Source: an uncultured Porphyromonadaceae bacterium
GTDB lineage: Bacteria > Bacteroidota > Bacteroidia > Bacteroidales > Muribaculaceae
DNA length: 46,098 nt
Assembly: GCA_905202215.1 (NCBI GenBank)
Contig: CAJKRG010000019.1
Coordinates: 1 to 46,098 of the forward strand
Reading direction: 5' to 3'
The notes under the pieces are model-generated. The model was not told where the DNA came from and searched no databases. It saw nothing but the letters and a program-made list of their open reading frames with translations. Within the stretch, counting starts at the first letter, position 1; every line of letters begins with the position of its first letter. This document shows positions 8,075 to 16,040 of this stretch, piece after piece. Position numbers and translations under genes: made by a program.

Positions 8075-9970
8075 ATGAGAAAGTGGCGCATCGAAGACAG
8101 CGAGGAGCTGTACAATATCCCCGGTTGGGGACGCAACTATTTTTCGGTCAATGAACGCGGGCATATGGTGGTGACACCGCGTGCCGGCTATGCCTCGGTA
8201 GACCTCAAGGAAGTGATCGACGAGCTTCAGGTGCGCGACATCAGCGCGCCGGTGCTGCTCCGTTTCCCCGATATTCTCGACAACCGTATCGAGAAGATAT
8301 CCAACTGTTTCCGCAACGCCGCCGAGCAATACAGCTACGAGGCCAAAAACTATATGATCTACCCCATCAAGGTAAACCAGATGCGCCAGGTGGTGGAGGA
8401 GATAGTGAGCTACGGCAAGAAATTCAATATCGGTCTCGAGGCCGGCTCGAAGCCCGAGCTTCATGCCGTGCTCGCCACAAACATAGCCGAAAACGCCCTT
8501 ATAATCTGCAACGGCTACAAGGACGAATCGTATATCGAGCTTGCCCTTCTGGCGCAGAAGATGGGGCGCCGCATCTATCTCGTCGTTGAGAAACTCAACG
8601 AACTGCGCATGATAGCCGAGATTGCGAAGCGCCTGAAGGTACGTCCCAATATCGGTATCCGTATCAAACTGTCGAGCACAGGATCGGGCAAATGGAGCGA
8701 GAGCGGCGGCGACCAGAGCAAATTCGGCCTCAACTCGTCGGAACTGCTCGAGGCCATCGATATCCTCGAACGCCGCGATCTCAAGGACTGTCTCAAACTC
8801 ATACACTTCCATATCGGAAGCCAGATAAACAAGATCCGCGTGGTCAAGAACGCCCTGCGCGAGGCCACGCAGTTCTTCGTACAGCTGTCGAAACTCGGCT
8901 TCGGCGTGGAGTTCATCGACATAGGCGGCGGTCTGGGCGTCGACTACGACGGCACCCGCAGCTCGTCAAGCGAAAGTTCGATGAACTACTCTATCCAGGA
9001 GTATGCCAACGACGCCGTGAGCGCCGTTGTCGACGTGTGCGTCAAGAACGGCCTCAAGCAGCCCAATATCATCACCGAGAGCGGCCGTTCGCTTACGGCG
9101 CACCACTCGGTGCTCATTTTCGAGGTGCTCGAGACCACGCAGCTGCCTCTGTGGAAGGATTCGCAGGAAATAGAGCCCGATGCCCACGAACTTGCCCGTG
9201 AGCTCTACGAGATATGGGACCGTCTCGACAGCCAGCGCCTCTTCGAGAGCTGGCACGACGCTCTCCAGATACGCGAGGAGGCCCTCGACCTCTTCAGTCT
9301 CGGCATGCTCGACCTCAAGACCCGCGCCCAGATCGAGAAGCTGTTCTGGAGCATAGCCCGCGAGGTCGGCGAGATCGCCGGCGGCATGAAGCATGTGCCC
9401 GAAGACCTGCGCAAGATCTCGAAGATGATTCCCGACAAATACTTCTGCAACTTCTCGCTGTTCCAGTCGCTGCCCGACAGCTGGGCCATCGACCAGCTCT
9501 TCCCTATCGTGCCGGTGTCGCGTCTCGACGAGAAGCCGACCCGCACCTGCACCATACAGGACATGACCTGCGACTCCGACGGCAAGATAGCCAACTTCAT
9601 ATCGGCGCAGGGCACCTCGACGGCCCTTCCGGTGCATCCTCTCAGGCCGGGCGAGCCTTACTATCTGGCGGTGTTCCTTGTAGGAGCATACCAGGAGATA
9701 CTCGGCGACATGCACAATCTCTTCGGCGACACCAATGTGGCCCATGTGAGCGTATATAAAGACCGCTACGAGATAGAGCAGATCATAGAGGGCGAGACTG
9801 TCGACGAAGTGCTCGACTACGTGCAGTACAATCCCAAGAAACTCGTCCGCAATCTCGAGACCTGGGTTACGGCCTCGATGAAAGCGGGCACAATCACGCC
9901 CGAGGAAGGCCGCGACTTCATCAGCACCTACCGTTCGGGCCTGTTCGGCTATACATATCTCGAGAAATGA
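8075..9970 (+). CDS. speA: Biosynthetic arginine decarboxylase
   Basis: The 631-residue protein is a full-length match to SpeA, the PLP-dependent fold-III (alanine racemase-like) enzyme that converts arginine to agmatine, the first step of polyamine synthesis by the agmatine route. The PLP-binding lysine is in YPIKVNQ (about Lys99). Other family blocks are visible: GLEAGSKPEL, KLIHFHIGSQ, FIDIGGGLGVDYDG and NIITESGRS. The start at 8075 gives MRKWRIEDSEELYNIPGWG, the usual N-terminus. truA overlaps the stop codon (ATGA). A MITE sits in the predicted leader between promoter and gene. Confidence 0.97.
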   Translation: MRKWRIEDSEELYNIPGWGRNYFSVNERGHMVVTPRAGYASVDLKEVIDELQVRDISAPVLLRFPDILDNRIEKISNCFRNAAEQYSYEAKNYMIYPIKVNQMRQVVEEIVSYGKKFNIGLEAGSKPELHAVLATNIAENALIICNGYKDESYIELALLAQKMGRRIYLVVEKLNELRMIAEIAKRLKVRPNIGIRIKLSSTGSGKWSESGGDQSKFGLNSSELLEAIDILERRDLKDCLKLIHFHIGSQINKIRVVKNALREATQFFVQLSKLGFGVEFIDIGGGLGVDYDGTRSSSSESSMNYSIQEYANDAVSAVVDVCVKNGLKQPNIITESGRSLTAHHSVLIFEVLETTQLPLWKDSQEIEPDAHELARELYEIWDRLDSQRLFESWHDALQIREEALDLFSLGMLDLKTRAQIEKLFWSIAREVGEIAGGMKHVPEDLRKISKMIPDKYFCNFSLFQSLPDSWAIDQLFPIVPVSRLDEKPTRTCTIQDMTCDSDGKIANFISAQGTSTALPVHPLRPGEPYYLAVFLVGAYQEILGDMHNLFGDTNVAHVSVYKDRYEIEQIIEGETVDEVLDYVQYNPKKLVRNLETWVTASMKAGTITPEEGRDFISTYRSGLFGYTYLEK

Positions 9971-10713
9971 GGTGGTTCATGCGGCTGTCGTACCGCGGGG
10001 CGGCCTACCACGGCTGGCAGGTCCAGCCGGGCGACGCGAGCGTGCAGGGCACCATCGAGGACGCGCTGTCGAAACTGCTGCGGCGTCCCGTGGCAGTGAC
10101 CGGCGCCGGCCGCACTGATGCCGGGGTGAACGCACGGCTGATGGTGGCTCACGTAGACCTGCCCGACGGTACCGATCCGCGCGACCCGCTCTTCCTGCGC
10201 TCGCTCAACAGCATATGCGGCCGCGACATAGCCATATATTCGTTCGCACCCGTGGCACCCGACGCTCATGCGCGTTTCGACGCCACCGAGCGTTCCTACC
10301 GCTACTTCGCCCATACGGTGAAAAATCCCTTTCTGGGGAATCTGTCGTGGCAGGCTCCTCCGACGCTTGACTTCGGGGCTATGAACGAGGCCGCTGCCCT
10401 CATCACGGGGCGGCGCGACTTCACATCCTTCTCCAAACTCCATACCGACGTAAAGACCAATAACTGCGATCTGCGGCGTGCGGCGTGGACCGACATGGGC
10501 GAGGGCCGCTATTATTTCGAGATAGCCGCCGACCGCTTCCTGCGCAACATGGTCCGGGCCGTCGTGGGCACACTGGTCGACGTCGGACGCGGTAAAATGG
10601 CGCCGGAAGGCATTCTCGACGTGCTTGCGCGCAAAGACCGCTGCGCCGCCGGCACCTCGATGCCGGCCGAGCCGCTATTCCTCTGGAACATAGAATATCC
10701 TTATGACTGCTGA
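9967..10713 (+). CDS. truA: tRNA pseudouridine(38-40) synthase
   Basis: The 248-residue protein makes pseudouridine at positions 38-40 of the tRNA anticodon stem. The catalytic aspartate lies in GAGRTDAGVNA (about Asp51), and the C-terminal block FLRNMVRAVVGTLVDVGRG is characteristic. Length is normal for the family. Its ATG overlaps the speA stop, and the following gene starts 11 bp before its own stop, so the three genes look translationally coupled. Confidence 0.96.
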   Translation: MRWFMRLSYRGAAYHGWQVQPGDASVQGTIEDALSKLLRRPVAVTGAGRTDAGVNARLMVAHVDLPDGTDPRDPLFLRSLNSICGRDIAIYSFAPVAPDAHARFDATERSYRYFAHTVKNPFLGNLSWQAPPTLDFGAMNEAAALITGRRDFTSFSKLHTDVKTNNCDLRRAAWTDMGEGRYYFEIAADRFLRNMVRAVVGTLVDVGRGKMAPEGILDVLARKDRCAAGTSMPAEPLFLWNIEYPYDC

Positions 10714-11809
10714 GCCGTCGCTCCATCTTTTTTTCCCTGAAAACGATCTGGCGCTTGCCCGCGATCTCGACCGCTACACGGCGCCTCCGGCCGCCGTGCG
10801 TCTGCGGCATGCGGGCGAGGCCCTGCCGCTGTGGTACGGGGCCGACGGCGACCGTTTTGTCGCATCGGGCATAAACGCCGTGTGGCTCGACGGCATGAAG
10901 GCCCGCTTCGGCATGGATATAGACGTATTCGACTACCGGCCGGATGTCTACCGGGCCGCTCCGTGGGGTTGGTCGCGGGCTTCGAGGACAGTCTTCAGGC
11001 GTCTGGGCTTCTCGCCTGAAACGCTGCCCCCCGACAGTTTGCTTGAGTTGTTGCGAGCACTCTCGCATCGCCGCACCGCCTCCGAAGTGGCCCGGCTTCT
11101 GCGCCAGGCCACGGGAACAGGCGCGCCTGCAGAGGAGATCTTCTCGGCAGATGAACTCGCGTCGTTTCTCGAGCGTGTGCCGTGCGCGATAGTGAAGCTG
11201 CCGTGGTCGTCGTCGGGTCGCGGTATGGTCGCCATAGACCGCAATACCTTCGGCGCACAGCGCCGCATGGTCGAAGGCATGATACGGCGCCAGGGTTCTG
11301 TGATGGCCGAGCGGCACTATGACAAGGCGCTGGATTTCGCAATGCTCTTCAATATGAGCGGCGGCCGCTGCATGCCGGCAGGACTGTCGGTATTCGAAAC
11401 TGCCGGTCTGGGTATTTATACCGGCAATGTCCTTGCCGGGGAGGACGAACTGCGCGACATGATATGCTCCCGCACGGGCGAAGCAGCCTTCGACGCTGTG
11501 AGAGCGGCGCTGCCGGGAGTTCTCGAGAGGGTGATCGGCAAAGACTACGAGGGGCCGCTGGGCGTAGACATGATGGCTACTGCCGACGGTGGCTTCGTAC
11601 CTGTAGTGGAAATGAATCTCCGTATGACCATGGGGCATCTATGCGCCCGATTCTACGAGCGCTACGTCGGCACCGGTGCGCGTGGCCGCTTCGCCGTCAC
11701 GACGGAAAGATGTGCCGATTCGGCCGATGTGCGCGGAGGCCGTATGCGCGGAGGGTGTCTGAACCTCAATCCTCCCGGAGGTGATTTCAATTTTTGCGTC
11801 ACTATGTGA
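10703..11809 (+). CDS. ATP-grasp-like protein of unknown substrate
   Basis: The 368-residue protein has features of an ATP-grasp ligase: the nucleotide-gripping lysine segment AIVKLPWSSSGRGM (about residues 166-179), an acidic strand LGVDMMAT, and the metal-binding EMNLRMTMGH motif near residue 310. The N-terminal 110 residues (LHLFFPENDLALARD, FDYRPDVYRAAPWGWS) look like a Bacteroidetes-specific domain. The substrate cannot be read from the sequence. It overlaps truA by 11 bp and is probably co-transcribed with speA-truA. An assignment to ATP-grasp rests on these motifs only. Confidence 0.6.
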   Translation: MTAEPSLHLFFPENDLALARDLDRYTAPPAAVRLRHAGEALPLWYGADGDRFVASGINAVWLDGMKARFGMDIDVFDYRPDVYRAAPWGWSRASRTVFRRLGFSPETLPPDSLLELLRALSHRRTASEVARLLRQATGTGAPAEEIFSADELASFLERVPCAIVKLPWSSSGRGMVAIDRNTFGAQRRMVEGMIRRQGSVMAERHYDKALDFAMLFNMSGGRCMPAGLSVFETAGLGIYTGNVLAGEDELRDMICSRTGEAAFDAVRAALPGVLERVIGKDYEGPLGVDMMATADGGFVPVVEMNLRMTMGHLCARFYERYVGTGARGRFAVTTERCADSADVRGGRMRGGCLNLNPPGGDFNFCVTM

Positions 11810-11815
11810 TTTTGT

Positions 11816-11847
11816 TTTGCGAATGCCACGGATTTGTGGTATATTCG
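11816..11847 (+). promoter_or_regulatory. Promoter of the BspA-like gene
   Basis: TTTG (11816-11819), a 20-bp spacer and TATATTCG (11840-11847), 7 of 8 positions of TAnnTTTG. The start codon at 11887 is about 35 bp further on. Confidence 0.65.
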
Positions 11848-11886
11848 CGCAGAATCCATGACGAAACACCTTATAAACCAGACTAT

Positions 11887-13491
11887 ATGAAAAACAGAAC
11901 CGTATCTTTCATTTCCATTCTTCTGACGGCGGTCTTTTTGGCCGTGACCGCAGTGGCGCAGTCATTCGAGGCCGATGGCCTTAAGTTCGACATCGTATCG
12001 GCGACCGACCATACGGTGAATCTTTCGGGGGGCACTGTCGAAAACGGCGTTCTCGATATCCCCGGGACAGTGTATAACGACGGCACCGGCTATACGGTGA
12101 CCGGAATCGCATGGTGGGCTTTCAAGGAGCGCGCCGACATTGTGTCGGTCAATATGCCAAACAGCATACGCACCGTAGGGGCGAGCGCCTTTGTCGGCTG
12201 CGCGGCCCTGACGGAAGTGAGATGGTCGGAAAATCTGAAGACTCTCGGACAGTTCTGTTTTTCTTCGTGCACGTCCTTGCAGAAAGCAATATTGCCCGAA
12301 GGACTCGAGACCCTGGGCAATGATGCATTTTATCTCTGCACGGGCATGACGGAGATACACCTTCCGGCGTCGCTGCTTTCTATCGGAGAGGCTGCGCTTG
12401 CAGGCTGCGACAATCTGACTGAACTCGTGATACCGGAGAAGATCACAGTCATCAGGACAAGCGCCATATCGGGCGAAAAGATAGAGACGCTGGTGTTGCC
12501 CGCAGGGCTTGAGACGATAGAGAGAATGGGCGTATCGACATGCTTCGCCCTGAAGGAGGTGCGTCTGCCCGAAGGGCTGAAGAGCATAGCCGCCGACGCT
12601 TTCTTCCGCTGCGATGGGCTGAAGACGGTCTATGCGCCGTGGGCGCGTCCGGTGAGGCTGGGCGACAGCGGTCTTGACGATGCCACGGTGCATGTGCCTG
12701 TAAACACGTCGAAATACTACAAGGCGGCGAGCTATTGGAAATATTACACGATAGTAGAGGATCCGGCGCTGGGCGCTTACTACGATATAAGCGTTGTCGC
12801 GCCCGAGCACGGCATCGTGACGCTGAGAAGCGGGGGCAAAGAGCTGACGGAGGGCTATATCGGCTCTTCCGAGACTCTTGAAATAGTATTGACACCCGAC
12901 GAGGGATACGAGCTGAAATCGCTGACAGTCAACGGTAAGGACGTGACTGAGGAGGCGAACGGAGGTTCGTACCTCATACACGATCCGGACTCAGACATGA
13001 CGATAGAGGCCGTGTTCGGGCTGTCGGATCATATATGGCTGACCATCAGGCAGGCTGACGGGGGACAGGCCCGTGTCAGAATTCTCCGCGGGGCCGACGT
13101 AACTCTCAGTCTGACTGCCGAGAGCGGCTGGAGTCTCCATTCGGTGACGGTGAACGGAGCCGATATGACCTCGCAGGTCGAAACGGACGAAAATATTCTT
13201 CGCATACCCTCGGTCGACTCGCCGGTGACAGTGAATGTCTCGTTCGAGAAGGATACTTCCGGCGGGGCGGAAGTGCCGACGGGTGTTGAGGCCGACATGC
13301 GGGTGACAGCGTCCGACGGCGACATCGTTGTCGGAGGTGTGCCCGAGGGCTATGCGGTTAGAGTGTATACAACCGGAGGGATGTGTCTGCGTTCGGCCTG
13401 CTCTGACGGAGACATCATGCGCTTCAGCGCTCTCGCCCCGGGCATATATATCGTGTCGTGCGGTAGCAAGTCGGTGAAAATCGGGCTGTGA
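11887..13491 (+). CDS. BspA-like secreted leucine-rich repeat protein
   Basis: The start at 11887 is preferred because it yields a clean signal peptide (MKNRTVSFISILLTAVFLAV..AQS) and lies downstream of the promoter; an earlier ATG at 11794 would overlap the previous gene. The mature part has about seven LRR_5 (BspA/TpLRR) repeats of 23 residues (residues 60-240, with blocks such as SAFVGCAALTEV, DAFYLCTGMTEI and DAFFRCDGLKTV). Two beta-rich repeats follow (EGYELKSLTVNGKDVT and SGWSLHSVTVNGADMT, InlB B-repeat-like). The C-terminus (VYTTGGMCLRSA ... LAPGIYIVSCGSKSVKIGL) resembles a type IX sorting domain. Likely surface adhesion or binding. A MITE lies 6 bp after its stop. Confidence 0.82.
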   Translation: MKNRTVSFISILLTAVFLAVTAVAQSFEADGLKFDIVSATDHTVNLSGGTVENGVLDIPGTVYNDGTGYTVTGIAWWAFKERADIVSVNMPNSIRTVGASAFVGCAALTEVRWSENLKTLGQFCFSSCTSLQKAILPEGLETLGNDAFYLCTGMTEIHLPASLLSIGEAALAGCDNLTELVIPEKITVIRTSAISGEKIETLVLPAGLETIERMGVSTCFALKEVRLPEGLKSIAADAFFRCDGLKTVYAPWARPVRLGDSGLDDATVHVPVNTSKYYKAASYWKYYTIVEDPALGAYYDISVVAPEHGIVTLRSGGKELTEGYIGSSETLEIVLTPDEGYELKSLTVNGKDVTEEANGGSYLIHDPDSDMTIEAVFGLSDHIWLTIRQADGGQARVRILRGADVTLSLTAESGWSLHSVTVNGADMTSQVETDENILRIPSVDSPVTVNVSFEKDTSGGAEVPTGVEADMRVTASDGDIVVGGVPEGYAVRVYTTGGMCLRSACSDGDIMRFSALAPGIYIVSCGSKSVKIGL

Positions 13492-13497
13492 GGCTTA

Positions 13498-13831
13498 GAG
13501 GTTGTTTAATAACATATGTGAAATCACAGGTTGGTGTATTTTTGCTTAAATTGCACATTGCGAAGAGGGAGCATAGCGGTGGCTATGTGACCGATGAGCG
13601 ACGGGCAAGTTAACAAAAAGACACCAAGACTGTACTAATGTTAAAAAGGACTCATTGAGATTGCATCAATAAACATCATATAATGAAAACAAAGGCTTCG
13701 CCTCCAAAAATTCAGAGTGTCTTTATCTCTTCGTTTCAGTCACATAGCCACCGCTATGCTCCTTCAACTCAGTTATAAATCCATCTTTGACTTTTTGGCC
13801 TGTGAATTCACATATGTTATTAAACAACCTC
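13498..13831. mobile_element. MITE-like element, copy B (334 bp, TTA target duplication)
   Basis: It aligns end to end with copy A (7710-8043) and has the same length. The terminal repeats are at 13498-13530 and 13799-13831, with one mismatch. TTA at 13495-13497 and 13832-13834 is the target duplication. The conserved internal hairpins CATAGC/GCTATG are at 13572-13587 and 13743-13758. TATTTTTG at 13537-13544 matches a Bacteroidetes -7 box pointing into the element; copy A lacks one T at this place. The element lies between two convergent genes, and its right TTA supplies the stop codon (TAA on the minus strand) of the gene at 13832-14248. Confidence 0.9.
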
Positions 13832-14248
13832 TTATGCCGAGCGCTTTATGCGCCGGTCGACGGGGAGGGCGGCGGTGTGCGCGAGGGTGCTGTACCATTG
13901 CGCCAGAGGAAGGGCCGTTCCCGCAATGGCGCGGGCGAGGACTCCGTAGGCTATGGCTGTCTCGATGTTGGTGCGCAGGCATGCGACAGTGGCGTCGTGA
14001 TGGGCGACGTCGTATTCGATGGTGATGATGTCGTCGCCGGGGCCAAGTGTACCGATGTTTGTGGAGCGCACGGATGCGCCGAGAGAGGTGATGGTCTCGG
14101 CTGTCAGTTTTACGATGAGGTTTTCGATTGCATCCGAGTGGGCGCGTGTCAGCGCGGCGGGTGTGTCGATGCCGTGCGCTGCGGCGTCGAGAGCTGACTG
14201 GGCGTATATGCTGTCGGCAATGCGCGATATGGATATGGCGAGGGTCAT
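13832..14248 (-). CDS. Small alpha-helical protein of unknown function
   Basis: The 138-residue protein is mostly helical and rich in Ala, Thr and Ile (ISRIADSIYAQSALDAAAHGID, LIVKLTAETITSLGA, ETAIAYGVLARAIAGTALPLAQWYS). No family is recognised. Its stop codon is the TNA target duplication of the adjacent MITE, so the insertion left the protein sequence intact. It lies 51 bp downstream of another small unrecognised gene, in the same orientation. The spacer between them shares a 16-bp block with the spacer in front of the capsid-like gene at 1200, which hints at common origin with the phage-like islet. Confidence 0.6.
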   Translation of the reverse strand: MTLAISISRIADSIYAQSALDAAAHGIDTPAALTRAHSDAIENLIVKLTAETITSLGASVRSTNIGTLGPGDDIITIEYDVAHHDATVACLRTNIETAIAYGVLARAIAGTALPLAQWYSTLAHTAALPVDRRIKRSA

Positions 14249-14299
14249 TTTTTGGGGGGCGTGTGGAGTTGGAAATTAGAAGTTAGGAGTGGTTGCTTG

Positions 14300-14707
14300 T
14301 CAGCCTAAGGTGACGGTGCGGGTGATGTGGGGGCGGAGGAGGCGGACGGCGCGTTCATGGTCGATGTAGAAGCGGGTGGGGCGGCGGAAGCAGAGGACGT
14401 AGGAGAGGGCTTTGTCGAAGGGTAGGGCCTGGGGGCCGTGCATGGCTTCGCGAACCTGGTTGTGTATCTCGATCCATTTCATTGCCGAAAGAGGGGAGCG
14501 GAGGATGGAGGTGCCGTTTCGCTCGATGTAGTGGAGAATGCGCGAGGCTCGTTCGTAGCTCACGTAGTGGCACCGCGGGGAGCGGTGGATTGCTTCGTCG
14601 ATGACGTTCGGAAGCGATGGATGACGGCCTGCGGCGTGGTCGCGGCTGATGATTTCCTTGCAGATTGTGATGAATTCGTTGTCGCGTGTCTGTGTAGCAG
14701 TTTTCAT
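14300..14707 (-). CDS. Small protein of unknown function
   Basis: Starting at the ATG at 14707 (MKTATQTRDNEF), the protein has 135 residues; a longer reading from 14758 would begin upstream of the promoter box. It is basic and histidine/arginine-rich, with two helical blocks (EIISRDHAAGRHPSLPNVIDEAIHRS and YERASRILHYIERNG) and a C-terminal half around FDKALSYVLCFRRPTRFYID. No domain is recognised. It starts a two-gene minus-strand unit with 13832-14248. Confidence 0.6.
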   Translation of the reverse strand: MKTATQTRDNEFITICKEIISRDHAAGRHPSLPNVIDEAIHRSPRCHYVSYERASRILHYIERNGTSILRSPLSAMKWIEIHNQVREAMHGPQALPFDKALSYVLCFRRPTRFYIDHERAVRLLRPHITRTVTLG

Positions 14708-14734
14708 AATCGGTAGAAGTTTAAAGTGATGTCG

Positions 14735-14762
14735 CAAAGATACAATCAAAATTGACAAAAGT
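14735..14762 (-). promoter_or_regulatory. Promoter of the two-gene minus-strand unit
   Basis: On the minus strand a perfect TAnnTTTG box (TATCTTTG, plus-strand 14735-14742) lies 27 bp upstream of the start codon at 14707. A TTGA at the expected -33 position (19-bp spacing) is a weak match. Confidence 0.5.
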
Positions 14763-15171
14763 CAATAGTTGTTGCAATTTTTATTGCAAGGAAATTGAAG
14801 AAATGTTTATTGGGATGATGTTGTTGTGGAGATATGGGTGGTGTAATGGTGTTAGGACCAGGCTCGTATCTCCGGGATGTCAGTTTCCGGAGATGGTTTT
14901 TGCCTCTGCGGTGGGCGGTCTGACGAAATATAATAAGCTGCGTGGCTGCAACATGTCGGGTATGCTATGTCGCAGCTACGCAGCTTATTAGTGTGGTGTT
15001 TGTTTTGTTTACCCGTGCTGCGCGCACCGCTGGTGCGCTTGCGCGGGCCTATTATTCTTGAGGCTGCTCTGCAGCCAATGTGCTGCTATGCGGCGTTAAC
15101 CGCTGCCGTGCTGTGTGATTATTAAAGCGGTTTGCGCTTTGGCGCGGGCCTATTTTTTCGGATCGCTGTTA
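14763..15171. other. Non-coding region with a cluster of hairpins
   Basis: No convincing gene. A 19-bp inverted repeat with one mismatch (14931-14949 and 14972-14990, arm begins TAATAAGCTGCG) is the strongest structure. Small perfect hairpins follow at about 15018-15036 (GCGCACC/GGTGCGC) and 15061-15075 (GGCTGC/GCAGCC on one strand). The string GCGCGGGCCTATT occurs twice, near 15042 and 15141. These may form the 3' end of the lipoprotein operon on the minus strand. No T-run typical of an intrinsic terminator is present. Confidence 0.6.
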
Positions 15172-16038
15172 TTAGTCGATCTTGATGACGAGGTAGTTGG
15201 AGAGGCTCCAGAACAGGGCGGGATTTGTGATACGGAGCACTTTGTGTCCGTTGAGATCGTCGATTGAGTATGAACCGGCGGGCTGGTTGGTGAGAACTTC
15301 GGCCTTGGTAGAGTTGAGATCGATCTGGGTGAGGGTACGCTTGTCGGCGCGGGTGAAGAAGTTGCGGTCGAAGTCGCCTTCCATGATCTTGGTCTTGCGG
15401 AGGAAGCCGGTCTCGATGATCTTGTTGTCCTTGAGCTCGTTTTTATTGCCGATGGCATAGTAGCATGTGTTGAGCTCGTTTGTGAGTTCGGTATTTGCGT
15501 TGTCGGTGGAGTCTCGTTCGGCCACAACGGTGTTTACTGTCGTGCTGAGAGAGTCGACCTGAGTGTTGAGATTTTCGATATGGGCCTTGGCCTCGTCGAG
15601 ATTGGAACGCAAGGATTCGATTTCGCGAGTCTGCGAGTCGATCTGGTTCTGGAGCTGAGAGATCGTTTTCTTGAGGTTGGAGTTGGAGAGGTTGGATGAG
15701 TTCAGTTTCTTTTCGAGTTCGGCGAGTCGTTCGCGGCGCTGAACGAGCGTCTGCTGTATTGCGGCGATGTCGGCAAGAATCTGATCGCGCTGTCCGGGAG
15801 TTTCGTTTGCGGCGTTGACGGCGAGAATGTTTTCAAGCTGTTTGATCTGGTCCATTCCGCTCGAAATCTCGTTGACGAGTCCGAGCAGCTGGTCGCGGTC
15901 GGCGACGGCAGAGCGGAGTTCTTCGGCAGTTGCTTCGTTGAGAGCCTGCTGCTGACGCAGTTCTTCTTCTTTTTTGTTTGAGCACGAGGATGATGCAATT
16001 AGCAGAGCAGTCAGTGCCAGTGTGATGATCTTTTTCAT
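15172..16038 (-). CDS. Coiled-coil lipoprotein
   Basis: The 288-residue protein has a lipoprotein signal peptide with a lipobox ending at SSSCS (acylated Cys19). A long coiled coil follows (about residues 22-180, heptad-rich, with Asn/Ser-rich LNSSNLSNSNLKKTISQLQNQI in the middle). The C-terminal 100 residues form a beta-type domain (NELKDNKIIETGFLRKT, GSYSIDDLNGHKVLRITNPALFWSLSNYLVIKID). The protein is of a Bacteroidales type with no known function. It is the last gene of the dacB operon, 2 bp after rsmI. The function is likely in the periplasm or at the outer membrane. Confidence 0.75.
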   Translation of the reverse strand: MKKIITLALTALLIASSSCSNKKEEELRQQQALNEATAEELRSAVADRDQLLGLVNEISSGMDQIKQLENILAVNAANETPGQRDQILADIAAIQQTLVQRRERLAELEKKLNSSNLSNSNLKKTISQLQNQIDSQTREIESLRSNLDEAKAHIENLNTQVDSLSTTVNTVVAERDSTDNANTELTNELNTCYYAIGNKNELKDNKIIETGFLRKTKIMEGDFDRNFFTRADKRTLTQIDLNSTKAEVLTNQPAGSYSIDDLNGHKVLRITNPALFWSLSNYLVIKID

Positions 16039-16040
16039 AA

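Noticed and set aside
13717..14025. A 102-codon plus-strand frame starting inside MITE copy B
   Set aside because: It crosses the element's end into the antisense of a small gene; no family likeness.
14752..14991. A 79-codon plus-strand frame in the non-coding region
   Set aside because: Its amino-acid composition is unlike its neighbours, and the 3' part lies in an inverted repeat.
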